Shown in pieces: positions 9,370 to 17,518 of a stretch of DNA of 64,000 nt. The notes beneath the pieces are model-generated. The model was not told the origin of the DNA and ran no database searches. It saw only the letters and a list, made by a program, of their open reading frames with translations. The position numbers and the translations under genes were made by a program. Origin of the DNA: Alkalihalobacillus pseudalcaliphilus (GTDB taxonomy: Bacteria > Bacillota > Bacilli > Bacillales > Bacillaceae_D); the NCBI GenBank assembly GCA_001038565.1, contig LFJO01000010.1, forward strand, positions 92,759 to 156,758, read 5' to 3'. Positions within the stretch are counted from its first letter, which is position 1, and the number at the start of each line of letters is the position of its first letter.

Positions 9370-9396
9370 ACCTTCAGCATCGTCTGAAGGTTTTTT
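9370..9396 (+). terminator. intrinsic terminator after racE
   Basis: ACCTTCAG and CTGAAGGT form an 8-bp stem around CATCGT, followed by TTTTTTGT. Confidence 0.92.
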
Positions 9397-9583
9397 GTAT
9401 TTCGAATTAGTTGGATAAAAGCAAAGCGGCGACAGGTCGTTCAATCCAAACTGCCCCCGGATTTAAGGAGCCTATATAAGTCCTTTCTATTTTTTATGAA
9501 AAAGATTCATCGTAACTTGGTCTATTCTTTTTAGATAGCTCGTATACATAGTAGTACAAACTATCGAAGGAGGCATGACTGTT

Positions 9584-10675
9584 ATGCGTAAAATTTTACG
9601 TAGAGGAGTACCCGTGCTTTTGTTTGTTGCCCTAACAGCAACAGCATGTTCAACTGGATCCGATGAAACTTCCAAACAAATGGATGCACCACCGGTTCAG
9701 TATGTAGATGATGAAGGAGAATTAGAGCTAGATGAAGACGGTAAGGAATCGTCTGAAGATGGGGAAGCAGCGGATGAAGAGGGAACTGATGAAGCTGTCG
9801 CAGAGTTAATTGAGCGTGAAGTATACTTATTTGACCAAAATGGCTTAGTCGTTCCACAAAAAATCATGGTTCCTAAGCAAGTAGGGGTATTACAGCAATC
9901 ACTCGAGTTCCTAGTAGAAGGTGGTCCTGTTACAGACCAACTTCCAAGTGGATTTAAAGCGGTTTTACCAGCTGGTACAGAAATGAATGTAAATCTTAAA
10001 GACGGTGTAGCAACAGCCAATTTCACCGAGGAATTTAATGAGTATAACCCTGAAATGGAACGTGGTATTGTTGAGGCAATCACATGGACATTAACACAAT
10101 TTGATACCGTCGAAAAAGTAAAAATCCAAATAAATGGTTTTGATCAAGAGGTTATGCCAAAAAATCAAACGCCGATTGGTGAAGGTATGAGTCGAAGTGA
10201 CGGTATTAACCTTGAGACAGGCGGCCTGGTGAATCTAGTTGGTACAGAAAGTGTGACCTTATATTTCTTAGGGACTAATGGTGAATCGAATTATTATGTA
10301 CCAGTTACAAGAAATGTGAAAAGTGGTTTAGATAATCCTTATCAAGTTGCATTAGAGCAGTTATTAATGGGGCCTCTTCCTGGCAAGAGTGGGTCGTTAG
10401 TTTCCGATATTCGTCATGGTGTGTCTGTCTTAGATGAGCCATTATTTGAGGATGGTCTTTTAACTGTAAACTTAAGTGAGGAAATCTTAAGTGAATTAGA
10501 GTCAACGGCCATTTCTTATGAGGCATTAAATATGATTGCCTTAACGTTAACAGAGCAAGAAGGAGTAAAAGAAATTGCGATTCATGTAGATGGCGAAAAA
10601 GAATTAATTTCTGAAGAGGGAGAAGCGATCGAAACCGTTTCTAGACCGACAGATATTAATACAGGGAAATACTAA
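9584..10675 (+). CDS. gerM: spore germination lipoprotein GerM
   Basis: A 363-residue lipoprotein needed for sporulation and germination in B. subtilis, where it acts at the engulfing septal membranes. The signal peptide has a basic start, a hydrophobic stretch and lipobox LTATAC with Cys22 as the lipidation site. A very acidic linker follows at about 30-75. Two GerM domains then share patterns such as TANFTEEFNEYN / LTVNLSEEIL and EAITWTLTQFDTVEKVKIQING / EALNMIALTLTEQEGVKEIAIHVDG. The ATG at 9584 is better spaced from AAGGAGG than the ATG at 9575. Confidence 0.93.
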   Translation: MRKILRRGVPVLLFVALTATACSTGSDETSKQMDAPPVQYVDDEGELELDEDGKESSEDGEAADEEGTDEAVAELIEREVYLFDQNGLVVPQKIMVPKQVGVLQQSLEFLVEGGPVTDQLPSGFKAVLPAGTEMNVNLKDGVATANFTEEFNEYNPEMERGIVEAITWTLTQFDTVEKVKIQINGFDQEVMPKNQTPIGEGMSRSDGINLETGGLVNLVGTESVTLYFLGTNGESNYYVPVTRNVKSGLDNPYQVALEQLLMGPLPGKSGSLVSDIRHGVSVLDEPLFEDGLLTVNLSEEILSELESTAISYEALNMIALTLTEQEGVKEIAIHVDGEKELISEEGEAIETVSRPTDINTGKY

Positions 10676-10728
10676 TCGCTAAAACGAATTGCCGACTTCC
10701 TGAAATTTCTTTATAATAAGTAAGAAAC

Positions 10729-10757
10729 AAAAAGAGGTGCAACTGCATCCTCTTTTT
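10729..10757 (+). terminator. intrinsic terminator after gerM
   Basis: AAAAAGAGG with TGCA pairs with TGCA and CCTCTTTTT in a compact hairpin ending in T residues. Confidence 0.75.
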
Positions 10758-10830
10758 CGTGTTTACTGATATGAGAATACGTATTTGTGTAAGATATAGG
10801 TTGTATAAACCTGATTTTGAGGAGGATATA

Positions 10831-11601
10831 ATGAGAATTGATGGAAGACAAGCGGATCAAATTCGCCCAGTAAAGGTAGAACTAGATTACACCATGCATG
10901 CAGAAGGTTCGGTTCTTATTTCGATGGGGCAAACGAAGGTAATTTGCACAGCGAGTATTGAAGAACGTGTACCACCTTTTTTGAGAGGGCAAGGGAAAGG
11001 CTGGATTACAGCTGAATATTCCATGCTACCAAGAGCGACGGAGCAAAGGAATATGCGCGAGTCAACCAAAGGAAAAGTAACGGGAAGAACGATGGAAATT
11101 CAACGTCTCATTGGACGTGCTCTACGTTCTATCATTGATTTAGATAAATTAGGTGAACGAACGATCTGGATTGATTGCGATGTCATTCAAGCTGATGGAG
11201 GAACAAGAACAACATCCATAACAGGTGCATTTATTGCGTTAGCTATTGCTGTATCTAAGTTGAAAAATGCAGGGAAAATATCGATGTGGCCAATCCAAGA
11301 CTATTTAGCAGCCATTTCTGTTGGGGTGGACACAGAATCTAGTCCTTTACTTGATCTATGTTATGTAGAAGACGCTAGTGCACAAGTTGATATGAATGTG
11401 ATAATGACAGGTGCTCATCAATTTGTTGAGATTCAAGGAACAGGTGAAGAAGCAACTTTTTCTCGCGACGAAATGAATACGCTATTAGACTACGCTGAAA
11501 AAGGAATCGAAGAGCTTTTTGACATTCAAAAACAAGCGTTAGGTGAAGAAATTGATACGTGGATTGCTGGAGCCAAACCGAAAAAAAATGAGGCGAAATG
11601 A
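10831..11601 (+). CDS. rph: ribonuclease PH
   Basis: Phosphorolytic 3'-5' exoribonuclease that trims tRNA 3' ends. The 256-residue protein has the RNase PH fold with [11 protein letters not shown] at the N-terminus, [44 protein letters not shown] and a C-terminal [16 protein letters not shown]. The start follows GAGGAGG; the frame is open upstream but lies in the gerM terminator. The stop overlaps rdgB. Confidence 0.97.
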   Translation: MRIDGRQADQIRPVKVELDYTMHAEGSVLISMGQTKVICTASIEERVPPFLRGQGKGWITAEYSMLPRATEQRNMRESTKGKVTGRTMEIQRLIGRALRSIIDLDKLGERTIWIDCDVIQADGGTRTTSITGAFIALAIAVSKLKNAGKISMWPIQDYLAAISVGVDTESSPLLDLCYVEDASAQVDMNVIMTGAHQFVEIQGTGEEATFSRDEMNTLLDYAEKGIEELFDIQKQALGEEIDTWIAGAKPKKNEAK

Positions 11602-12200
11602 TGGAAAATACATTGTTAATTGCTACGAAAAATCAAGGTAAAGCTAAGGAACTTATTTCAATTTTTGCTGAAGAAGGAATTTCAGTAAAAACCTTGTTGG
11701 ATTATCCGGATATTCCAGATATCAAGGAGGACGGTCAGACATTTGCAGAGAATGCTTTTAAGAAAGCTCAGGAAATGGCTAACCACTTTCAAGTACCTGT
11801 GTTGGCCGATGACTCAGGATTAATGGTTGATGCCCTAGATGGCAAGCCAGGTGTCTACTCTGCGCGATATGCAGGCGAAGATAAAGATGATGAAGCAAAT
11901 ATTGATAAGGTGTTACGAGAGCTAAAAGATGTTCCAACTTCAGAAAGAACGGCAAGATTTCATTGTACATTGGCCTTTGTTTTTCCAAATGGTACAAGGC
12001 ATCTCTTTACAGGTGAATGTGAAGGCATCATCACAGAGACTCGACAAGGTAATGAGGGCTTTGGCTATGACCCCATTTTTTATGTGGTTGATCTGAAAAA
12101 AACGATGGCGGAATTACAACCTGAACAAAAGAATAAAATCAGTCATCGTGCCCGTGCACTGGAACAATTAAAACAAAACAAGCATTTATTAAGTTGGTAA
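11598..12200 (+). CDS. rdgB: non-canonical purine NTP pyrophosphatase (XTP/dITP)
   Basis: House-cleaning enzyme that hydrolyses XTP, ITP and dITP to the monophosphate and PPi, keeping damaged purines out of DNA. The 200-residue Ham1-family protein shows [12 protein letters not shown] at the start, then [32 protein letters not shown] and [10 protein letters not shown]. subtilis calls it ysnA. Two adjacent ATGs (11598, 11601) overlap the rph stop; the second is better spaced from GAGG. Confidence 0.95.
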   Translation: MMENTLLIATKNQGKAKELISIFAEEGISVKTLLDYPDIPDIKEDGQTFAENAFKKAQEMANHFQVPVLADDSGLMVDALDGKPGVYSARYAGEDKDDEANIDKVLRELKDVPTSERTARFHCTLAFVFPNGTRHLFTGECEGIITETRQGNEGFGYDPIFYVVDLKKTMAELQPEQKNKISHRARALEQLKQNKHLLSW

Positions 12201-12232
12201 AGAGATAAAAAATAGGAGAGGAGGCGTTTGAT

Positions 12233-12751
12233 GTGAAGAAAATATTGATTATGAGTGATAGTCACAGTTGGCAGGAAGAGCTAATGCCTGTGATTGAGCG
12301 ACATCGTGAAGAAGTGGACTATATGCTCCATTGTGGTGATTCCGAACTTGCTAAGCACGACCAAGTACTTCAAGATTTCCTTGTCGTTCGTGGTAACTGT
12401 GATTACGGAGAGGATTTTCCTGAAGAGTTAACAAAGGAAATTGGTTCTGCCAAGCTATATGCGACCCATGGTCATTTATATAATGTAAAGCTAACATTGA
12501 CGAACTTGTGCTATCGAGCGGAAGAGGTAGGTGCAGATATTGTCTGTTTTGGACATTCACATATTGCCTCAGCGTATGAAGAGAATGGCACGATATTTAT
12601 TAACCCCGGAAGTATTCGATTACCATTCCGTCCAGCAAGAACGCAAACCTATGTCATTTGTGAAGTAGATGACCGCCGTATAAAAGTAATCTTCTATACG
12701 ATTGATGGATCCGAATACCCCGAGTTATCGAAGGAATTTAATTGCAACTAA
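12233..12751 (+). CDS. ysnB: metallophosphoesterase, YfcE/MJ0936 family
   Basis: A 172-residue calcineurin-like phosphodiesterase. The metal-binding series is visible: MSDSHS at 8-13, HCGDSE, VRGNCD, ATHGH and FGHSH, then INPGS. The physiological substrate is not established. It starts at GTG after GAGAGGAGG and completes the conserved rph-rdgB-ysnB operon, as in B. subtilis. A hairpin lies just downstream. Confidence 0.92.
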   Translation: MKKILIMSDSHSWQEELMPVIERHREEVDYMLHCGDSELAKHDQVLQDFLVVRGNCDYGEDFPEELTKEIGSAKLYATHGHLYNVKLTLTNLCYRAEEVGADIVCFGHSHIASAYEENGTIFINPGSIRLPFRPARTQTYVICEVDDRRIKVIFYTIDGSEYPELSKEFNCN

Positions 12752-12765
12752 TTAATTTTATAAAT

Positions 12766-12808
12766 GGTAGGGGTGGTCGCGATTTGGATAAGGATGGCCA
12801 CTTCTACC
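12766..12808 (+). terminator. hairpin after ysnB
   Basis: GGTAGGGGTGGTC can pair imperfectly with GGCCACTTCTACC. The T tract is poor (GACTAATAGTTTT), so termination is uncertain. The remaining gap to 12951 is AT-rich and shows nothing recognisable. Confidence 0.45.
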
Positions 12809-12951
12809 GACTAATAGTTTTAAGAAATAAAGAGACACCTATAGAATCCCGCATTGCCTTCGTGCGAGCAAACTTGTATAATACTTAATAAGCAATTAAA
12901 AAACAATAAAAATCAGATCACTATTTCAGACAAATAATTTATGAAAATGTG

Positions 12952-12980
12952 TTGACTAAAACTCGATTCTGATGTATATT
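12952..12980 (+). promoter_or_regulatory. predicted sigma-A promoter of the tRNA cluster
   Basis: TTGACT (12952-12957) and TATATT (12975-12980) are 17 bases apart. The predicted start near 12987 is about 25 bases before the truncated tRNA-Gly copy, so that copy would be transcribed with the two intact tRNAs. Confidence 0.7.
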
Positions 12981-13010
12981 TATATACGTCGCTAGTGATT
13001 GTTATCATAT

Positions 13011-13041
13011 GCGGGTGTAGTTTAGTGGTAAAACCTCAGCC
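13011..13041 (+). pseudogene. truncated tRNA-Gly copy (5' half only)
   Basis: Identical to the first 31 bases of the intact tRNA-Gly at 13154: acceptor strand, D arm and the 5' side of the anticodon stem. It then diverges into 112 bases of unrelated sequence. The word GAAAAAGCAAC occurs in that spacer twice. This may be a decayed tandem gene or a partial duplication. Confidence 0.9.
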
Positions 13042-13153
13042 ACGAGCGAAACATCTATGAAAAAGCAACGAGTTGTCTCGACGCATAAACCTTCGAAGCA
13101 TTGCTGGAAGAGGAAGAGACATGACAGCAAGTGAAAAAGCAACAATCTAATAT

Positions 13154-13224
13154 GCGGGTGTAGTTTAGTGGTAAAACCTCAGCCTTCCAAGCTGATGTCG
13201 TGAGTTCGATTCTCATCACCCGCT
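13154..13224 (+). tRNA. tRNA-Gly (anticodon UCC)
   Basis: The 71-base cloverleaf has acceptor arms GCGGGTG/CACCCGC, D arm GTTTAGTGGTAAAAC, an anticodon stem TCAGC/GCTGA around loop CTTCCAA (UCC) and T arm GAGTTCGATTCTC. CCA is not encoded. Confidence 0.96.
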
Positions 13225-13248
13225 TATCCAATTTATTTATCCTTGTTT

Positions 13249-13325
<77 letters not shown>

Positions 13326-13349
13326 TTTGAATCTTACATATACATATAC

Positions 13350-13378
13350 AAACTCTCGCCTTTGGTGGGAGTTTTTTG
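13350..13378 (+). terminator. intrinsic terminator after tRNA-Arg
   Basis: AACTCTCGCC and GGTGGGAGTT pair around TTT, followed by TTTTT. Confidence 0.9.
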
Positions 13379-13647
13379 GTTTTTAAAGGAATAAGGGATA
13401 ATTTGTCGAATGTATTTCCTACAAGTATTTAACTAGGGTGAGGAATTAAAATGATTTAAGAAGAGAGCTAAAACTTTAGTGCGAATGGTAGGTGAACATA
13501 AAATCCCTAGGGGATTCGCACCATATTTTTGCATTTCGAGTCCGAAAATTGTGTGTGTTTAACAGGATTTGTCTTCAAAAAGAGGTGGTATTGGTTAGAA
13601 ATTAGAAAAAATAGTACTTTTTTGTTTAATAATTGAGAAATTCCGCT

Positions 13648-13812
13648 GTCGCACCTTACATAGGTGCGTGGATTGAAATGCCTTAGCCCGCGAATTTTCC
13701 GTCTGCTGTTCGTGTCGCACCTTACATAGGTGCGTGGATTGAAATTATTTGCACTAGTAATGGAAACATGACTATTTGTTGTCGCACCTAATTTGTGTGT
13801 CATGGATCTATG
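13648..13812 (+). CRISPR. orphan mini CRISPR array, type I-C-like repeats
   Basis: Two identical 32-base repeats lie at 13648-13679 and 13714-13745, each opening GTCGCACCTTAC and closing GTGCGTGGATTGAAAT. A third at 13781 keeps GTCGCACCT but degenerates, as terminal repeats do. Spacers are 34 bases (13680-13713) and 35 bases (13746-13780). The repeat type and its ATTGAAAT end match type I-C arrays of Bacillus, which sets the direction as plus with an AT-rich leader before 13648. No cas gene is in the window. Confidence 0.88.
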
Positions 13813-13934
13813 CTCTAAGTCGTTGGTTAGCAAAAGGCGAGTCTGCCTTTCAAGATCCATCACTAAACAAAATCTCAGGATTGTCAATGATTGTATTAGG
13901 CACTTGGTCGGTAACGGAAAAATCCGCTAAATAG
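13803..13934 (+). pseudogene. C-terminal remnant of a membrane protein (LysE-exporter-like)
   Basis: An open frame of 43 codons without a start, ending at TAG 13932-13934. It reads WIYALSRWLAKGESAFQ followed by NKISGLSMIVLGTWSV. The last part resembles the final transmembrane segment of LysE/RhtB exporters; this is a weak inference. It begins directly inside the degenerate last CRISPR repeat, so the rest of the gene was lost there. Confidence 0.4.
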
Positions 13935-13970
13935 AGGAATGAAATAAAAGGACATGAGAAGAGAGGACAT

Positions 13971-14008
13971 AAAAAAGAGGTTTGGAATTGGAATACAACC
14001 TCTTTTTT
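13971..14008 (+). terminator. hairpin terminator
   Basis: AAAAAAGAGGTT pairs with AACCTCTTTTTT around about 14 bases. It can serve either strand and lies between the exporter remnant and the minus-strand hydrolase operon. Confidence 0.75.
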
Positions 14009-14099
14009 ATTATTCGCTACAACCATTTCTGACTACTGATAGACCAACATGAATGTGTAAGTGTAAGCTTTTATTCTCCTCTGAAGCAATCATTTCCGG

Positions 14100-15167
14100 T
14101 CAGGATACGGCTCGAATGATCCGAATCATGGCTTTCACAGCCGCGCTATGTCCAAACCCACTGCTCTGATTGACCGTTCCTGTGAAGAATAAGTCCCGTT
14201 CCACATTATAAAAGGCGAAAGCACCTGTCTGCCCCCAAAAACCAATGATTTCATTAATAGGCTTGAATGGTGAGTAGATGCGAGGCATCCATAACTTTTC
14301 TAAACCAATACCATAATAAAAAGCCCCTGGAAAAAAGATCAACTGCCATTGCTTTAATTCTTCTAGTTGTTCTTCCGGGAAAAAATAACCGCTTGAGAAC
14401 GCTCGTAAAAACTGCATCGTTTCTTGCGCTGTCGAGACAATACCGCCTTCTGCACTGATTGATGACATGTAGTGGGGTAGACGGATGGTCCTCGACTTGT
14501 AGTGTAATGCGGCAGGCTTTTGGTCGTTCACGTCATCATAGACATACGTCTTTGTTAAGCCTAACTCATCAAAAATATAACGCTTGAACACTTCGTTGAT
14601 ACTCATGTTAGTTATGTTCTCAATGATCCTTCCTAATAGTTGATAGTTAGTATCAGAATAGTTGACTTTCCCTTTTTGCCCAGGTTTAAAAGTCGGTTTC
14701 ATTTCTTTTGTTAACGTCAGCACTTTTTCTAAAGGCCAGCTTTTGTCTTCACCTTTAAAAAGCAGGTCGGCCACTGTCGTTCCATCATCTTGTTTGTAGG
14801 CAAAATAATCGGGAATTCCCGACGTATTGGAGATTAGGTGTTGAATGGTAATCTTTTCTGAATAATCGATGCCATCCAGAACATGAAGCCCAGAAATCAC
14901 CTCTTCAGGTAGATACGTACTGATTGGTTCATCGAGTTGAAGTCTGCCTTCTCCTCTTAACATGAGTACAACGGCTGTTACATAAAGCTTCGTGACACTG
15001 GCAATAAAGTATTGATCATCAGCTTGCAAGTTCCCAGCTGCACCAACCCATTTCAAATCGCCATCGCCTTGTTCCACAGATAGAATCGCACCGAAGTTAT
15101 GCCTCTTGTTTGTCATTTGTTGCACGGTTTTTTGAAGAAAAGTTTCATTAATTGTTTTACCCATCAT
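14100..15167 (-). CDS. serine beta-lactamase-like hydrolase
   Basis: A 355-residue protein of the class C beta-lactamase / penicillin-binding-protein-like family. The nucleophile motif SVTK is at 57-60 and the second motif appears as YSD at 170-172 (family YxN). No signal peptide is seen, so it probably acts in the cytoplasm, perhaps as an esterase or peptidase rather than an antibiotic hydrolase. ATGATGG overlaps the TetR gene stop by 4 bases, so both form one operon. Substrate unknown. Confidence 0.85.
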   Translation of the reverse strand: MMGKTINETFLQKTVQQMTNKRHNFGAILSVEQGDGDLKWVGAAGNLQADDQYFIASVTKLYVTAVVLMLRGEGRLQLDEPISTYLPEEVISGLHVLDGIDYSEKITIQHLISNTSGIPDYFAYKQDDGTTVADLLFKGEDKSWPLEKVLTLTKEMKPTFKPGQKGKVNYSDTNYQLLGRIIENITNMSINEVFKRYIFDELGLTKTYVYDDVNDQKPAALHYKSRTIRLPHYMSSISAEGGIVSTAQETMQFLRAFSSGYFFPEEQLEELKQWQLIFFPGAFYYGIGLEKLWMPRIYSPFKPINEIIGFWGQTGAFAFYNVERDLFFTGTVNQSSGFGHSAAVKAMIRIIRAVS

Positions 15168-15745
15168 ATCCCTCTTTCTCCTTTTCGTAGTCGAGCAGCA
15201 CTTACCACATCTTCAGCGGTGCTGTCCATGATTCGTATCATTTTTTCCATATCAAATGATGCCTCGGTCAATTCGTTTGCAACCATTATGGAGAAGCCAA
15301 TCTGAAAGGTTCTCATTTTAAATAAAATGTCTTGAAGTTCTTCGTTCGAAAATCCTTGAAGGTCAGGGTCGGTTTTCATTTGTTCAATGAGAAGATCTCC
15401 CATTCCCTCATCATAATCGTGTAAATAATCGTTTTGATTCATCACGAAATCTTTAAAAAGGATTGGATACGTTTTCGCAAAGTGTAGACTCGCTACCCCA
15501 ATATTAGCGAACGGAGAGCGGCTCGTTTCTTCAGCTAATAGTCGCTGACTTATCTCAACGATCTTTTGAATAACGGCTTGTTTTAACGCTTCAACATCAG
15601 TGAAATTCACGTATATTGGGGCAATGGAACTTCCTAACTGCTCCGCGACTTTACGGATAGTCACCCGATCAATTCCTTCGGTTTCAGCAATCGCAAAAGC
15701 TGCTTCAACAATCTGGTCTCTTGAAAATTTGTTTTTCGGTGGCAT
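15164..15745 (-). CDS. TetR family transcriptional regulator
   Basis: A 193-residue repressor with an N-terminal TetR helix-turn-helix: SRDQIVEAAFAIAETEGID, then TIRKVAEQLGSSIAPIYVNF. The C-terminal ligand domain is not recognised. The start at 15745 follows AGAGGGG; an upstream extension is unlikely because it runs into the operator. It is coupled to the serine hydrolase downstream. A perfect palindrome 33 bases upstream is its likely operator, so autorepression is expected. Confidence 0.88.
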   Translation of the reverse strand: MPPKNKFSRDQIVEAAFAIAETEGIDRVTIRKVAEQLGSSIAPIYVNFTDVEALKQAVIQKIVEISQRLLAEETSRSPFANIGVASLHFAKTYPILFKDFVMNQNDYLHDYDEGMGDLLIEQMKTDPDLQGFSNEELQDILFKMRTFQIGFSIMVANELTEASFDMEKMIRIMDSTAEDVVSAARLRKGERGI

Positions 15746-15777
15746 AGGATCCCCTCTTTTTTGAAAATGTTGATTAT

Positions 15778-15805
15778 ATATCATATGTTATATAACATAT
15801 GATAT
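15778..15805. promoter_or_regulatory. 28-bp perfect palindrome, likely TetR operator
   Basis: Each half reads ATATCATATGTTAT or its complement, with no mismatch. It lies between the minus-strand tetR and a plus-strand dehydrogenase remnant, the usual position for an operator controlling two divergent genes. Confidence 0.75.
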
Positions 15806-16038
15806 TCGTTGTAAAGGTTTATTTTTATCCACCTTCATTTGATTATGCAGCTGAGAAAGAGGCAACTGAGTTTATTATGGATGTTACAGGAAAAGGAGTC
15901 GAGCATGCATTTGAAGCGGCTGGTAAACAGCCTACTTTTTCAAGTGCATTAGAAAGTGTTAGTCGAGGTGGAAGACTTAGAGTAGAAGCAGGTTTGGCCT
16001 CATTAGATTTAGAGTTAAATCTAGTGAGCCAAAAGTAG
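15799..16038 (+). pseudogene. fragment of a zinc-type alcohol dehydrogenase (MDR family)
   Basis: A 79-codon frame. Its middle, EFIMDVTGKGVEHAFEAAG then ALESVSRGGRL, matches the Rossmann part of medium-chain dehydrogenases. The catalytic and zinc-binding N-terminal half and the C-terminus are missing, and the first codons fall inside the palindromic operator without a ribosome site. It is read as the remains of the gene once divergently controlled by the adjacent TetR. Confidence 0.7.
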
Positions 16039-16111
16039 AATCACAGGGTTGCAAGCTTAAAAAGGAGAAGAAAGCCCGAGCAAACGCTGAATCTCGGGAG
16101 CGCGAACAAAA
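16038..16111. repeat. single diverged copy of the 51-bp hairpin repeat
   Basis: The order GGGTTGC, TTAAAAAGGAG, CCCGAGCAAACGCTGAATC, CGGG follows the 7519-7890 array closely with scattered changes. It lies directly after the dehydrogenase remnant. Confidence 0.75.
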
Positions 16112-16135
16112 AACGAGCACTCGCGAAGTGCTCGT
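16107..16135 (-). terminator. intrinsic terminator of the dsbA-like operon
   Basis: Read on the minus strand, ACGAGCAC and GTGCTCGT form an 8-bp stem followed by TTTTTT. Confidence 0.85.
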
Positions 16136-16147
16136 TCTCTGTCCCTA

Positions 16148-16843
16148 TTAACAACTTCCATCCGTACAAGCATCGCCTTGCTTGATGACGTTTAAAGGCT
16201 GTTCTTTTTTCTCTTCTTCATGCACTTGATTGAGTACTTGTAAGAATGCTTCGGGTGGTTGAGCACCTGAGACCGCGTATTTACGGTTAAATACATAGAA
16301 AGGTACGCCTTGGACTTGGATTTGAGCAGCTTCAGCAATATCTTTTTGGACAGCCAGTTGATATTGATCACTATTTAGAACGTCCTTTACTTTCGCTTCC
16401 TCAAGTCCAATTTCACTTGCAAGTGTTGCTAATGTGTCGACATCCCCAACATGATTGCCATCGATAAAATAGGCCTGGAGTAATTTTTCTTTCATTTCGC
16501 CCATTTTTCCGTGTTCCTTCGCAAAATGTAGGAGGCGATGAGCTGTGGTTGTGTTAGTCATAATGGCTTGATCTAACTTATAGTCTAAATCTAATTCATT
16601 CGCTTGAGCGGTTACTTGCTTTTGCATTTGCTCCACTTGTGCCAAAGCCATTCCTTTTTTCTCAACAAGCATTTCATTCATTGATTGCTTAGAATCTTTT
16701 GGCGCTGTTGGGTCTAAAATGAAGCTCTTATAAATGATCTCTACATCTTCTTTACCTTCAAATTGTTCTAGCGCATTCTCAAATCTTCTTTTACCAATAT
16801 AACAAAATGGACACGCGATATCAGACCAAATTTCTACTTTCAT
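16148..16843 (-). CDS. DsbA family oxidoreductase (FrnE-like)
   Basis: A 231-residue thioredoxin-fold protein of the FrnE/2-hydroxychromene isomerase branch. CPFC at 11-14 after IWSDIA is the redox motif, and GVPFYVFNRKYAVSGAQPPE carries the cis-proline. An unusual tail, GDACTDGSC, adds two cysteines. There is no signal peptide, so it is cytoplasmic. The gene starts 2 bases after the stop of a TetR gene, so the two are co-transcribed. Function in detoxification or disulfide exchange is inferred. Confidence 0.9.
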   Translation of the reverse strand: MKVEIWSDIACPFCYIGKRRFENALEQFEGKEDVEIIYKSFILDPTAPKDSKQSMNEMLVEKKGMALAQVEQMQKQVTAQANELDLDYKLDQAIMTNTTTAHRLLHFAKEHGKMGEMKEKLLQAYFIDGNHVGDVDTLATLASEIGLEEAKVKDVLNSDQYQLAVQKDIAEAAQIQVQGVPFYVFNRKYAVSGAQPPEAFLQVLNQVHEEEKKEQPLNVIKQGDACTDGSC

Positions 16844-16845
16844 TT

Positions 16846-17442
16846 TTATTCATCTCCCTTTGGTATTTGTAATAATTGTTCAATGGCTTGAACGGTTTCA
16901 TGTAAACGATTTGGATTGGTTTGTGAGCGTGTTAACACATTGACTCCCTGTAAGGCGGCTGTTAGAAAGCGAACAACGAGCTGGGTATCTAATGGGTTAG
17001 ATATTGAGCCATCTTTTTTACCACGTTCAACTGCCGTAAGAAGCTGCTTCTCAACGTTTAAGAATTCGTCTTCAAGCAATTGTTGAAACTGCTTATCATT
17101 TGGGGCAAGCTCTATGGCCTCATTACAGGTCATACAGCCTTTTGCTTTTTCGTCACCCGTTGCTGATGTAATCAAGGTGAAAAAATCAATAATAGCATCA
17201 AGACCTTGTTTATCGGCATGTAAGATTGATTGTAATGTCTCCATTTGCTGGTTACAATACAGATGATAAGCCGTTAGGAAGAGTTCATGTTTATTACCAA
17301 AAGCTTGGTATAAGCTACTCTTGCTTAATCCTGTCACTGATAAAAGATCTTCTAAAGACGTATCGTTATATCCCTTTTCCCAAAAAACAAGCATGACTTT
17401 TTCTAACACTTCATCACGATTAAATTTTGTAGGACGAGCCAT
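16846..17442 (-). CDS. TetR family transcriptional regulator
   Basis: A 198-residue repressor of the AcrR/YxaF type. The helix-turn-helix spans RDEVLEKVMLVFWEKGY and DLLSVTGLSKSSLYQAFGNK. Cys103 and Cys106 form a CMTC pair where relatives carry GCL-type sequence, and Cys63 is also present. Together with the downstream thiol oxidoreductase this suggests, without proof, thiol or electrophile sensing. A short palindrome at 17478 lies just upstream. Confidence 0.9.
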   Translation of the reverse strand: MARPTKFNRDEVLEKVMLVFWEKGYNDTSLEDLLSVTGLSKSSLYQAFGNKHELFLTAYHLYCNQQMETLQSILHADKQGLDAIIDFFTLITSATGDEKAKGCMTCNEAIELAPNDKQFQQLLEDEFLNVEKQLLTAVERGKKDGSISNPLDTQLVVRFLTAALQGVNVLTRSQTNPNRLHETVQAIEQLLQIPKGDE

Positions 17443-17477
17443 GTGACCACTCCTTCTAAGTAAAATGATAGCAGTTT

Positions 17478-17493
17478 TGGACTGGATAGTCCA
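17478..17493. promoter_or_regulatory. palindromic operator upstream of tetR-dsbA
   Basis: TGGACT and AGTCCA flank GGAT. On the minus strand it sits immediately after a possible -10 (TATTAT), a position suited to autorepression. Confidence 0.55.
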
Positions 17494-17518
17494 TAATATA
17501 GATTTTGGAAATTTCTAA

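Noticed and set aside
13507-13887. 126-codon minus-strand frame containing FNPRTYVRCD repeats
   Set aside because: The repeated peptide is just the CRISPR repeat read on the other strand, a well-known false gene.
13630-13935. A full CRISPR-Cas defence locus
   Set aside because: No cas gene or other defence gene is found near the two-spacer array.
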